This document shows positions 1-11,334 of a stretch of DNA of 20,000 nt, piece by piece. The DNA lies in contig NC_135550.1 of the NCBI RefSeq assembly GCF_964340395.1, positions 5,303,101 through 5,323,100 of the forward strand, given 5' to 3'. Made by a program: the position numbers and the translations under genes. Position 1 is the stretch's first letter. Each line of letters begins with the position of its first letter. Source of the stretch: Glandiceps talaboti. Lineage: Eukaryota > Hemichordata > Enteropneusta > Spengelidae. Below the pieces are notes generated by a model. The model saw only the letters and a list, made by a program, of their open reading frames with translations, did no database searches and was not told the origin of the DNA.

Positions 1-3
1 TTA

Positions 4-838
<835 letters not shown>

Positions 839-884
839 GATAATATATATATATGTGTATGTATGTATGTATGTATGTATGTCA
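839..884. repeat. (TA)n then (GTAT)n microsatellite
   Basis: A short TA run (843-854) passes into GTAT tetranucleotides (857-882). It directly precedes the second copy of the dispersed module. Confidence 0.9.
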
Positions 885-886
885 CT

Positions 887-1065
<179 letters not shown>

Positions 1066-1904
1066 ACTCGGTGGTCTCTGCAGCAGGATTTGAATAGTTT
1101 AAATGAGTGGTCCGAGCAGTGGCTTCTAAAATTTCATATCGGGAAATGCAAAAGGATGCACATAGGCCATAGGAACCCACAGTATCAATATACAATGTGT
1201 GATAACCAAGGAATTAAAATATTGCAACAGTGCACTGAAGAAAAGGATCTTGGTGTGTGGACTACTAGTGACTTGAAACCTACTTTGCAATGTTCTAATG
1301 CAGTATCCAAAGCGAGTTCAGTGCTTCGGTTAATCAAGAGGAGTTTTTGTTATCTTGACATGGAAAGTTTCAATATTCTTTACAAGACATACTGCAGGCC
1401 ACATTTAGAATACTGTGTTCAAGCATGGAGTCCTTACTTAATTAAAGACATAGACCACTTGGAAAATGTTCAAAGAAGAGCTACAAAATTGGTTTCCAGT
1501 ATCAGACACTTACCATATGAAGAGAGACTACAAAGATTAAAACTACCCACCCTGAACTGTAGACGTCTAAGGGGCGACTTAATTGAATGCTACAAACTGC
1601 TTACTGGGAAAGAAAATGTGGACTACAGACAATTTTTCCAGTTATCTACTACTACACATCTCAGAGGACATTCACTTAAACTGTATAAAGCAAAGAACAG
1701 ATTACAAGGGAGACAGAACTTCTTCAGTCAACGCGTTGTCACTCAATGGAACCATTTACCGGACTACGCTGTGACATCCTCAACCACCAACTTATTTAAA
1801 TCGAACTTGGACAGTTACCTGAGTAATAGACATGGGGTTTATCAAGCATAGCTTGTTCTTACCCATTAATTCAAATTCAAATTCAAATTCAAATTCAAAT
1901 TCAA
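1066..1904 (+). mobile_element. LINE 3' fragment: C-terminal end of a jockey-superfamily reverse transcriptase
   Basis: An open frame from about 1066 to the stop at 1849-1851 encodes the part of a non-LTR retrotransposon ORF2 that lies after the catalytic YADD box. Recognisable blocks, in order, are [20 protein letters not shown] (thumb), [51 protein letters not shown] and, at the end, [20 protein letters not shown]. These blocks are typical of CR1/L2-like elements. The stop is followed by only about 16 bases and then a (AATTCA)n tail, as expected for a LINE 3' terminus. The catalytic RT core and endonuclease are absent. The 5' truncation coincides exactly with the right arm of the (TA)n palindrome. 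The frame has no internal stop, suggesting a fairly young insertion. Confidence 0.85.
1868..1904 (+). repeat. (AATTCA)n hexanucleotide tail
   Basis: About six AATTCA units follow the LINE stop codon closely. Short tandem 3' tails of this kind are used in place of poly(A) by CR1/L2-type LINEs, so I read it as the element's own 3' end rather than a host microsatellite. Confidence 0.85.
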
Positions 1905-1928
1905 GACAGTGCAGTGGCAGAGCGCAAT

Positions 1929-2400
<472 letters not shown>

Positions 2401-2404
2401 ACTG

Positions 2405-2407
<3 letters not shown>

Positions 2408-2476
<69 letters not shown>
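2408..2476. repeat. (TG)n microsatellite
   Basis: A pure TG tract of 69 bp. It marks the 3' truncation point of the minus-strand LINE RT that begins at 2477. The poly-Cys/Val and His/Thr frames over it are artefacts. Confidence 0.98.
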
Positions 2477-2480
<4 letters not shown>

Positions 2481-3345
2481 TTTTGACTGCGTTGAGGGTA
2501 TTTTGTAGACCAGTATTTGATTCCGATAGTAACATTAAATCGTCAGCATATAGTAAGCAAGACAGCCTGCTAGTTAGAAGAGTTGGTGGGTCATTGTTTG
2601 ACATATTTGTCTTTTTATATCATTTACATAGATATTAAATAGTAGGGCGCTGATGCCACACCTTCTCTAATACCTCTCTGTATTGGAAATTGGCGGGTCA
2701 GACCATTGTTTGTCTGAACACATCCAGTTGCATTTGAATAGATAGCTTTGATTACTTTATAGAAACGTCCTGTGATGCCATTGAGCACCAATTTGAGGAA
2801 AAGCACTTCATGCCAAATTGAGTCAAAGGCTTTTTTCAGGTCTATAAAGCAAGCAAAAATGTATTTATCTTTACTTCGGTATTTTGTAATTAACTGGTTT
2901 AGAACAAATATGTGATCACTAGTACTGAATTTAGGTAGAAAGCCAACCTGTTCTTTAATTATAATGTCATTTTTGTCGTTAAATTCAACAAGCCTCTGTT
3001 TCAGGACTGAAGTGAATAATTTACTCAAACAATTTAAAAGTGTGATGCCACGATAGTTACTGGAATCTGTCTTGTCGCCATTTTTGTAGATAGGTGTAAT
3101 TATACCCATATTCCAGCATCTAGGAAAATGGCCACTTTCGAGAATTAGATTGAACAGGTTTTAAATGTTTGTAATGAGAACGTTTCTACTGGCTGTGATC
3201 ATTTCATTGGTTATGTTATCTATTCCTGGTGATGTTTTGTGCTTGAGTGTATTTATTGTTTTTTGAATTTCAAGCTGAGAGATTGGCTTATCTAATTCTA
3301 TGGAATCAGCAATATTTTCTAGCCGGTTCTTTTTTACTAACATAG
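2477..3345 (-). pseudogene. Broken LINE reverse-transcriptase core (CR1/L2-like)
   Basis: Minus-strand coding remnants cover the fingers and palm of a non-LTR RT. In order they are LDKPISQLEIQ and KTSPGIDNITNEMI (3343-3164), GIITPIYKNGDKTDSSNYRG (from 3106), a FIDLKKAFDSIWH block carrying the first catalytic Asp, and QRGIREG (motif 4). A frame change follows, then ALLFNIYVNDI, and after another shift LLYADDLMLLS with the catalytic YADD box near 2550. Defects are an in-frame TAA at 3161-3163 and at least two frameshifts around 2610-2665. Downstream of YADD the element is cut by the (TG)n tract, so the thumb is missing. No endonuclease is seen upstream. The style resembles the retrotransposon at 8880-11334, which lacks exactly this part, but a shared family is only inferred. 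Confidence 0.85.
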
Positions 3346-3635
3346 GTGGTATCTGCAGTAACTTTTACCTTGTTTGAACTGAGACTTGTTATGTATGGAC
3401 GACGCTGAAGTTTGATTTCCACTGTAACATTACTTTAATGTAGTGTGCCATACTGTACAACTCTGAAGTGGAGCTGGTGGGGGGGGGGGACTATATCTCT
3501 ACACATTAAAATATGTGTAGCCGGGAGGGAGGGGGGGGGGCGCTACGAAAATTCTTGGGTTTATTTCTGAGGGGGTGATGTTTTAGCACAACTGAACTGA
3601 AGGTTCAGCAGTAGTGCTAGAGGCATGGCAAAGCA
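3346..3635. other. Unassigned spacer with G-rich tracts
   Basis: No coding sequence is recognised. An 11-G run lies at 3479-3489, and 3523-3540 holds GGGAGGGA followed by ten G, which has four G-tracts with single-base loops and so fits the G-quadruplex pattern. Confidence 0.6.
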
Positions 3636-3744
3636 TCTGTCTGTCTGTCTGTCTGTATGTCTGTCTGTGTGGATGTGTGAGTGTGTGAGTGTGTGTGCGT
3701 GTGTGCGCGTGTGCGTGTGTGTGTGTGTCTGTGTGTGTGTGTGT
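3636..3744. repeat. Compound TCTG/TGTG microsatellite
   Basis: (TCTG)n passes into imperfect (TG)n with GTGA and GTGC variants. It leads straight into the degenerate repeats that follow, as is common at the head of invertebrate dispersed repeats. Confidence 0.9.
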
Positions 3745-4300
3745 AAACAACTTAAAGTCATCGATCAAAAACAGCTTGACCGATTGCTTTGATATTTGGT
3801 GGTGATGTTACTTCTGGTGTCTAGTTGGAAAGTTGTTCAAATGAAAATGATTGCATCAAAGATGTGGGTTTTGGGTCAAAGAATGTGATATTTGGTCAAA
3901 AGACTTAAACTCCAAAACCATTGGGCAGATTGGCATGAAATTTGATGGGAACATTCTTTGATGTGAGTAAATTAAGATTTGTTCATGACATGATGATTCC
4001 CTTAGTAATATGCAAATTAGGGCTGAAAATGTGTCTTTTGGGTCAAAAACCTATAATTCCAAAAATACTCAGCAGATTGGGCTGAAATTTAACAGGGATG
4101 CATCTGTGGGTGTATAAATGAAGAAATATTAAGCATATAATGATCTCATCAGTAATATGCAAAGTAGTGTAAACATGTGAATTTTGGTCAAACATTTATA
4201 TCTCAAAAAGTACTTGGTCAATGAGAGTCAAACCTGGTGAGATGTTTCTAGAAGTATTATTCTGCAGATTTTCTTCAAAATATTTTGACACAATTGGCCC
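3745..4300. repeat. Degenerate ~146-bp repeats
   Basis: A motif of the form GGTCAAAA, TAAACTCCAAAA, GGCAGATTGG and TGAAATTT appears near 3893-3945. It recurs in altered form near 4039-4095 and again, weaker, near 4186-4245, giving a spacing of about 146 bp. No protein is encoded. The unit adjoins the higher-order satellite and may be part of the same composite repeat. Confidence 0.6.
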
Positions 4301-5040
4301 TAGCAACCATGACCACGCCCATAGCAACAGCCAAACGGTCGCGTATTTCACAAAGATAACAATGGATTAATAGACAATTGAACAAACATTCAAAAAAACG
4401 TATGTACATTTGCCTAGCAACAACACCACACCCATAGCAACAGCCAAATAATCATTTATATTGCAGAGATAACAGGAATAGAAAGACAAATGAATAAACA
4501 TTCAATAAATGTATGCAAATGTGCCTAGCAACAAGACCACACCCATAGCAACAGCCAAAAGATCACGAATTTTGCAAAGATAATATCAGGAATTCATACA
4601 CAAGTGAACAAAAACAAAAATGCATGCAAATATATCTAGCAACCATGACCACGCCCATAGCAACAGCCAAACGGTCGTGTATTTCACAAAGATAACAATG
4701 GATTAATAGACAATTGAACAAACATTTAAAAAAATGTATGTACATTTGCCTAGCAACAAGACCACACCCATAGCAACAGCCAAATAATCATGTATATTGC
4801 AAAGATAACAGGAATAGAAAGACAAATGAATAAACATTCAATACATGCATGCAAATGTGCCTAGCAACAAGACCACACCCATAGCAACAGCCAAAAGATC
4901 ACGAATTTTGCAAAGATAATATCAGGAACATTCAAAAATGCATGCAAATATATCTAGCAACATGACCACGCCCATAGCAACAAGCAAATGATCGCGTATA
5001 TTGCAAAGATAGCAATATGGTTGGATAGGCAACTGGATAG
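4301..5040. repeat. Higher-order satellite: three ~112-bp monomers per 336-bp unit
   Basis: Monomers starting with TAGCAAC begin at 4301, 4415, 4526, 4637, 4751, 4862 and 4955. Each carries CCCATAGCAACA and a GCAAAGATA-like block. Monomers 1, 2 and 3 match 4, 5 and 6 respectively far better than they match their neighbours, at a spacing of exactly 336 bp. Monomer 6 lacks 18 bases (an internal deletion near 4929), which is why the seventh begins early. Monomer 7 is like type A and decays after about 5040. The array ends about 150 bp before the first methyltransferase exon I can see, so it probably lies in one of that gene's introns. Confidence 0.92.
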
Positions 5041-5197
5041 TCATTCAGCAGATGAACACCTATTGTTAACATGGACTAGCATATGGATAAACATTTTTAA
5101 AAAATGTACAGTTGTGCTACACGCCATTGGCGGTATTTGTTTGAGAACGCGAGAGGGGGCTGCGAATTTCTTTTTGATCAAAATAATTTCTCCCCAG

Positions 5198-6855
5198 ATA
5201 TTTTATGAACATAAGTTTCATCGTTTAGTTTCGCCGGTTTGTTACAGTTTTGATTTGATGTTCTGTAATTTCTTGATGCAATACCTGGATGATAATGAAG
5301 CTAGGATGTTTGTTACTAACGCTCTCACTTGGCTGACAGAAGGCGGGTACCTTTTCACAAGAGATGAGAACGAAGGTTAGTTAAACTACGAAATTTATGT
5401 TTATATTATGGTTTATTCTTTTGTTAATCCAATCCATTCTTTTTTTGTGAGGTTAGTTCATAACTTGAATGAATTTAGGCGTTTTTCTGTCGGACGATAA
5501 TAATAGGAGATGATTTTTTGTATTTTGGGATGGGAGAAGATGGTATATTGGGATTGGTGAACGTGATATCTTGGGATAGGAGAGGAGATCTCTATGGAGA
5601 AGGTGATATGTGGGACGGGAAAAGGTGATACCTTGGGATAGTGGGAGAAGATGATATATTGTGATATACTGGGACAGGAGAAGGTGATATTTTAGGATAG
5701 GAGAGTGTGATAATGTACAATTCTGAATTGCATCAGTCCAACAAAATATAATTGTATAGAAAAGTGGACGTCTTACCATGTAAGTAACAATAACTTGTTT
5801 ATCCCTTATTATCTAGCGTTTGATGATTTCCATGAAATACCAGTGTCCTACCCTACTGTCAGTCGATCTCTATCATCGTACAAAGATATCCTTTCTGGAA
5901 CACGTATTCCTGCCAAAAATAAAGACGAAAATTACCAGTTTTCGTTGGTGTCGATGAGTCAAGTACAGTCTGTGAAAGTAGTAAGCAATCTCACAGCAAA
6001 ACGTTTACTGTGAACCTTGTTATTAGTTGACTTGATATAATTGTCCAACAACCATCTGATATCACAGATATATCAATAGTTTTCCAAGTAGAATGATACA
6101 CCATTTACTCAAACTGTACCTCACAAACATGTTAATGGTTTTCATGGATAGCATTTGCACTGTCCTAAAACAACTAATTACTTTATTACAATTTTCAAAC
6201 TATTCTCCCTAAATTTTTTCACCAAAGATGGAGTCACTAAAAACTGGTCATTACTTATAATTATAAAAAGACATTGTATCTGTTTATTAATGGTCATATC
6301 TGTAGGTAATGGGGTAGTGTATTTGCACGTTTATGAGCGAAAGCTCTACTCTGTATTAAATCTCTCGCCATCTTAAAACTGTACCAGTTGTAACTGGAGT
6401 ATCATGTTTCGATCAGACAACCACAAGATATTCACCGAAATTTTTTAAAATACACATAATGAGACATAGCACATGTTATGAGTAGTGGATATTATCCATA
6501 AGCAGTACAGAAAGTAGTTGAAATCGTGATTTTTCCCTTTTAATGTACTTTCATGTCAATTAATGTAATTATGTGTCGTACGTATGTCATAATTGTGTCT
6601 ATCACATTTCTTCGGCTTTATTATAGTCAGTTTGATTTTTAGTCTGGTTCAATAGTTCATCCAGTTAAATATTTCACCAACCATTTAGAGTAATTTCTCG
6701 TAGTCAATTGTTGTTGTTTTGGCGTAATTTCTCGTAGACAAATCGTAACCTATAACTGAAGTTATATTTGTTTTCATTTTCTACATTTACAGTTGTACGG
6801 AAGAGAAACGGATTTCTACTTCATTCATCAAAAAACCAGGTGTTCCAAAAACTGA
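5198..6855 (+). CDS. Phosphoethanolamine N-methyltransferase-like gene, last three exons
   Basis: Three segments join into one frame. Exon a is 5198-5375 (acceptor TTTCTCCCCAG, donor AAG/GTTAGT). Exon b is 5817-5980 (acceptor TTATCTAG, donor GTA/GTAAGC). Exon c is 6793-6855 (acceptor ATTTACAG, stop TGA at 6853-6855). Intron phases agree: a ends in phase 1, b opens with two bases, and b/c meet in phase 0. Exon a holds SFDLMFCNFLMQYLDD and LTWLTEGGYLFTRDENE, matching the family pattern of Phe-Asp, MYL(S/N)D and W(L)xxGGY(L/F)F(x)R(E/D) at the end of a class I SAM methyltransferase fold. Exon b continues with a YPTVSRSLSSYKDIL block (family: NPTHYRxPxxY) and MSQVQSVKV (family: xxKSVKxY). Exon c has LYGRETDFYFIHQK (family: xQxCWLxxK). 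The known enzyme methylates phosphoethanolamine stepwise to phosphocholine in the cytosol. The SAM-binding GxG exons are not visible and should lie upstream, before the satellite or outside the window. The family call is from pattern memory; another SAM methyltransferase is possible. Confidence 0.6.
5515..5715. repeat. Intronic ~23-bp minisatellite
   Basis: Imperfect repeats of GGAGAAGGTGATATCTTGGG type run through the intron between methyltransferase exons a and b. Unit length varies from about 20 to 28 bp. No coding content; frames in this stretch are by-products of the repeat. Confidence 0.8.
5981..6792 (+). other. Intron of the methyltransferase-like gene
   Basis: It starts GTAAGC and ends ATTTACAG. 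It is AT-rich, with no recognised element or exon. Read-through from exon b meets a stop at 6011-6013. Confidence 0.5.
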
Positions 6856-8169
6856 CTGGACTACTCAAAAGCAAGTCGGGTTTTCCATGGTCCAATTCTT
6901 TTCTTTTAGTACTTTGTGGATAAATGGTTAATCTTGGTAAATGGTGATTTCATTATTGTCTATCTTTGTTCCACAATCGTTGACAAAGTAAACATGTACA
7001 TTTCAGTTTATTACTGCAGTATTTGTAGAGGGCTATCAGTGTACGAACATCTAACATTTCATGTCGGGACACAAACTGAATTCGAACCGGTTTAACTGAA
7101 TCGATTCAAATTGATTCTATTCGAAATCGATTCATATGGGGACAGGGCTATTTACTAATAATAATGTTACATTTGTATTTACCGTTGTGTCACCCGACGA
7201 CAGTTACCATTGTCAGTGACTTTAAAAACTGTCAGTAAAAGTACACGACCGTCGGAAGTGGTCGCGAATATGGCGACTTTTTACGGAATGCATCCCACAG
7301 TTCAACAGATCGACGTACATATTACGGAAGCACCCAGCTGGCAATGTCATCACCCACACGTACTCGCACTCTTCTGATGTATTAGTGTGTTCAGCACACA
7401 TGAGAGTTGAACCATTTGATACAAGTTCGAGTGTACTGTTCAACCTGCAGTACATCTCAAACCAGGACATTTGTCAAATCATGACAAACATTTTTCTTTG
7501 GCCTGTGGTACCTATATATATTTGTTCTTTTCTCTGTTTCTTTCAGAAATCTTTTAATATTACTTCATAAGAGTTCAAACATGACTATACATAAGATTAT
7601 AGATGTACATGTACTACCTAGCTACCACACTAGTTACAGAACATGCCAGGTAAATGTTTGGCTGTTTCCCAATCAGTGCTTCACTTATCTTACACTTGGG
7701 GGCAAAAGTGAACTTGAAGGTTTCGTAACGGTAATCTTCATAGATAGTTTATAAAAAAAAACTTAATTAAAATTTTTCTAGTCTCTTCAGTATGAACTTG
7801 TCAGAAGGGACGAATATAATTTCTATTTTGTACACTACATGTATCGACACTACAAATCATCCAGATCCAAGTTCTATTATACACTAGGTATGACCTCCTA
7901 TGTTCTCTAACATACAAGTGATTATACTATACATGCAATATTAATGCCCCTGTACCAATGTTAAGGGCTCACTTTTATGTGACATGAGAAACACATTTAA
8001 AAACCTATATTTACTTTAGCTTTTCGAAGCTTGGATATATTACCTCAGAGGCTATGAATAACCTTAAAATTGCCTAAATAGAAACAAAAAAATGCAGATC
8101 TGCCAGGGGAATCCCCTAGGACTCACTCACCCCAGAGGTCATTCATGCATTAAACCAACAATAAGATTC
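6856..8169. other. Unassigned intergenic sequence
   Basis: No canonical AATAAA was found shortly after the methyltransferase stop. 7076-7135 contains several overlapping GAATCGATTC-like palindromic strings. A minus-strand frame at 7222-7470 has no recognised domain. The rest is AT-rich and featureless to my reading. Confidence 0.5.
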
Positions 8170-8860
8170 ACGAAAATTGGCTTTAAGAGTAAAATCCTCC
8201 AAAGCTAGTAGGGAGAGACGTAGGACCCCCATAAGAGGTGGATATATCCCAGTATCCAGCTCTTCCCGTACCTCTTACTGTCAAGATGTTATCAAAACTT
8301 TAGTTCAAAATCTTTTCAACCATGTGTATTTGCTTTTTACATGTTGGTGCTGTTTTGTAAAGCTTGGAAATTATTGTCCGAAAATGTCTGTTAATAGCCT
8401 AAAAATGGCTGTAAGAGTAAAAATCCTACAGGGCTATAGGGCAGACCCCCCCCCCCCAACACACACAAGAGGTGGACATGTCCCAGTCTCAAGCGCTTTT
8501 CTCCACCTCGTACTGTCAAGATGCTATGAAACTTTATTTCAAAAATATTTCAACTATATGTAGTTGCTTTTTACATGTTGGTGCTGTCTTGTGACGCTTG
8601 GAAATTATTGTCTCAAAGTGTCTGTGAATAGCCTAAAAATTGGCTTTAAGATTAAAAGAATTAATCCTACAGGGCTGAATCTTTACTTAAAAATGTTTCA
8701 ACCATATGTAGTTGCTTTTTACATGTTACTGCTGTCTTGTAAAGCTTTGAAATAATAGAGAGGTGTACATATTCCCTTATCAAGCTTTCCCCACTATCTT
8801 TCATTGTCAAGACGCTATTAAACTCCCCTTGGAATATTTTTACCCTGTGTAGTCAATAAT
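8170..8860. repeat. Degenerate ~230-bp tandem repeat, about three units
   Basis: Units share the order AGCCTAAAAATGGCT, GTAAAAATCCTACAGGGCT, AAGAGGTGGACATGTCCCAG, ACTGTCAAGATGCTAT and TTGCTTTTTACATGTTGGTG. The starts are near 8172 (partial), 8398 and 8631. The third unit lacks its middle, and the lost part reappears just after 8755. A poly-C run with ACACACA lies at about 8448-8466. The methionine-led frames inside (8177-8563, 8564-8755) are repeats of each other and not genes. Confidence 0.8.
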
Positions 8861-8943
8861 TATATGATAGTGCCATCCCTGGATCTCAGAGAGTATTTGC
8901 AAGACGGTACACGGTCAAGCAGTCCATACTGGACCACAAAAAG

Positions 8944-9811
8944 ATGAACATGAAGAAAGCCTACGTGTCACTATCACTCAAGGTGTTGTTGTTCGTGTTA
9001 CTCTTGTGCGCTGGAGATATAGAGTCCAACCCGGGACCAAATACTACTCGAGCAGTGACAAGGCAATCCAAATTTAATGAAGTTGGTGTCGAGATTCCGG
9101 AGAGTAGTTCAGGTGGTAGTCGAATTCCAGAATTTAAAGCAATTTTGGATCAATTGTCTACTCTGAGACAAGAACTAACTGGTAAATTTGTAGAGTTGAA
9201 TAATAATATTGAAGGCTTGAGAAAGTCTATGACACAACAGTTTCAAGAATCTGGTGCTAAAGTACAAAATTTGTGCCAAGAAGTACATGCATTAAAGGAA
9301 GAAAATCAACGTTTACAAAAAGACAACAAGGAGTTGCAAAAGCGCCTGAAAGTTGTGGACGATAGAGCTGAGCACATGGAAAAACAGTCAAGAAGAGAGA
9401 ATTTAATTTTTCACGGATTTGCAGAGGAAGATCGCGAAACTTGGGAGGAATCAGAACAGAAAGTTAGAGATTATATTAAAGATGAGCTAAAGATCGAGGA
9501 TAACATCAAGATCGAGAGAGTCATCTCCTCGCCCGATAATAGTCAAATTTTCCCGATTTAAACAAAGAGAAATAGTGCTGAAGACGGCTAGAACTTACAA
9601 GAGAAATAATACGGACCTGGATTCTACTGTCGGGGTATCCGAAAATTATACTGAGAAAGTACGCGCCATACATAAGAAATTGAAACCACACTTTATTAAC
9701 GCAAAGGAAAATCATCAAAGAAGTACATTATCGTATGACAAGTTGATTATTGACGGCAAAGTATTCATATATGATTTAGAGAAAGATGAACTACTTCACT
9801 TGAGAAGCTAG
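8944..9811 (+). pseudogene. LINE ORF1 with 2A peptide, coiled coil and RRM-like domain (frameshifted)
   Basis: The first frame (8944-9561) starts at ATG with a short basic stretch and a hydrophobic run (residues about 9-23), then GDIESNPGP, an exact DxExNPGP 2A motif. From about residue 60 to 150 leucine-rich heptads with many Glu, Lys and Gln indicate a coiled coil for trimerisation. KQSRRENLIFHGFAEEDRET opens an RRM-like RNA-binding domain. Around 9515-9530 the frame shifts by one. The second frame then gives SSPRPIIVKFSRFKQREIVL and continues to LSYDKLIIDGKVFIYDLE and stop at 9809-9811, the usual end of an L1-type ORF1 protein. A few residues normally found after 'ERV' (the HR-G block) seem lost at the break. 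The protein binds element RNA in working copies. Confidence 0.85.
8998..9039 (+). other. 2A ribosome-skipping peptide at the ORF1 N-terminus
   Basis: Codons 25-32 of ORF1 (9016-9039) encode D-I-E-S-N-P-G-P, the complete 2A consensus. Peptide bond skipping is expected between Gly31 and Pro32. The preceding residues are strongly hydrophobic (VLLFVLLLCAG). In known 2A-bearing LINEs such a leader can also act as a signal sequence, so two product forms are possible. Activity here is inferred from the motif alone. Confidence 0.85.
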
Positions 9812-9890
9812 GGGTGGGGGCCAAGGCTCTAAGTCTCGCAAAACTGCCGATACCGTACGAACTATTCAACCAACTTTTTCTAGAGTTCTA

Positions 9891-11334
9891 AATTGTTTAG
9901 TGTGGAATGTTAGAGGGTTATCAAGTGAATGGAATGATTTCGGTTTCAATGATTTTATTACAAACTTTGATTTCATAGCTCTGGTTGAAACTTTCACTTC
10001 AGAACGGCAAGATTTCTACATTGACGGTTATTGCAGTTTTTCTACTGGTCGTCGCACTCAGAGGATGGGGAGGCAATCAGGTGGAATTTTAGTTTTCGTT
10101 AAAAGTATTTATGAAAAGTTTGTTCAGAGGCTAGAATGCACTAAAGACTACATATTGTGGTTAAAACTAGAGTTACCAAACTGCAAGCATATTTTCATTG
10201 GGACATTGTATATACCACCTGTTTGATCCACATACTCGAGTAGTGACATGTTTGTAGAGATTGAAAATGATATTGTGAATTTGACCGATGCGCATTGTGA
10301 TGCTAAGTTTATGTCAATAAGAGATTTCAACGCTCGTACTGGTGATTTATGCGATTTTGTTAACAATGACACTGGTATGTATGTACCTGTCGGAGATTAT
10401 TACAATGTAGACACAGATGCAGGTGTTCGTCGTAATTGCGACAAAGAAACAACTGATTATGGGAGCATTCTATTGAATATGTGTAGATCTGTTTCCATGC
10501 GTATTGTAAATGGTCGCAAAGCTACAGATTATGAGGGTAATTTTACTTGCATTTCACACAATGGTGCAAGTGTAGTAGACTATCTTGTAGTTTCACACAA
10601 TATTCTCAATGATGTGTCCGGTTTTAAAGTTGGTTGTAGAACTGAATCAGATCACATGCCAATAGAGTTTACATTGGATTATGTCGATACTGAGGATCAT
10701 TCAGATGACAATAACGTAGATCAACAACAGGATAGTCCACAATATCATAGATTTAAAGTTAGTGAAGAGATGTGTAATAAATTCAAGGACTATTTATCAA
10801 GTGGTGTACTGTACAAGTACAAATTGAAAGTATATCTTAGTAAAACCAAGGTTATAGTGTTTAGAAATGGTGGGGTATTAAGGAATTATGAAAAATTATG
10901 GACAACAAACAATTGAAACTTTTTCATACTATGTGTATTTTGGCTTGAAACTATCTTCCCGTGGCATCTGGACAATGGCTCAAGAACAATTGGCTGAGCA
11001 AGCATCTAAAGCTATGCATGCTCTAATGATCAGCCTCAGAAAATTGGGCCAAGTGCCAATTCCACTGTGTTTTAAGATATTTGACACTAAGATTCTGCCG
11101 ATTTTGCACTATGGAAGTGAGATATGGGGTTATCTTGAAGGGCAAGCCATTGAAAATGTTCATATTAAGTTTTGTAAATTTTTACTTTCATCACAGAAAT
11201 CGTATATCCATGTAGCAGTACGTGGAAAGTTGGGCCGTCCAACTTTAAGAGCATTACGATTGGTTAAAATAGTTAAATATTGGCTCAGAATTCTAAACAT
11301 GAGTCAAAGCCGTTATGTCATGAAAAATCTATAG
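9891..11334 (+). pseudogene. LINE ORF2: AP-type endonuclease fused to RT remnant by internal deletion
   Basis: The endonuclease keeps its active-site blocks: WNVRGLSS (Asn at 9906), ALVETF (Glu at 9987), GTLYIPP, RDFNARTGD (Asp/Asn near 10323-10331), VVDYLVVS and SDHMPIEF (near 10647). A TGA at 10224-10226 interrupts it just after the YIPPV block, but the frame continues unchanged on both sides. After about 10800 the sequence jumps directly to the RT thumb (LSKTKVIVFRNGG, 10830-10870). The fingers and palm with YADD are absent. The junction 10806-10825 is rich in GTAC/TGTACA strings. A frameshift near 10890 moves to the frame of 10888-11334, which gives FKIFDTKILPILHYGSEIWG and ends at 11332-11334, earlier than usual for the family. 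Working ORF2 nicks DNA and reverse-transcribes the element; this one cannot. Confidence 0.85.

Larger units (their letters stand above)
8880..11334 (+). mobile_element. Internally deleted non-LTR retrotransposon (jockey superfamily, CR1/L2-like) with a 2A leader
   Basis: The element keeps the standard order: ORF1 (8944-9811), a short spacer, then ORF2 (about 9891-11334) with an apurinic-type endonuclease followed by the C-terminal end of an RT. The complete RT core between them is missing. 5' and 3' ends are approximate: the 5' end is inferred from the ORF1 start, and the 3' end from loss of coding similarity. Two frameshifts and one in-frame stop add to the deletion, so it cannot move by itself. 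I see no target-site duplication or 3' tail with confidence. Confidence 0.85.

Noticed and set aside
4301-5040. CRISPR-like regular repeats
   Set aside because: The units are contiguous ~112-bp satellite monomers with no unique spacers, and the genome is eukaryotic.
5453-5779. Minus-strand frame of 108 codons
   Set aside because: It is a by-product of the ~23-bp intronic minisatellite, with repeated LLP/YHLL strings.
7222-7470. Minus-strand frame of 82 codons and overlapping plus frame
   Set aside because: No recognisable domain, no splice or start support, and length within chance expectation.
8177-8755. Plus-strand frames of 128 and 63 codons
   Set aside because: They restate the same ~230-bp repeat unit and contain no domain.
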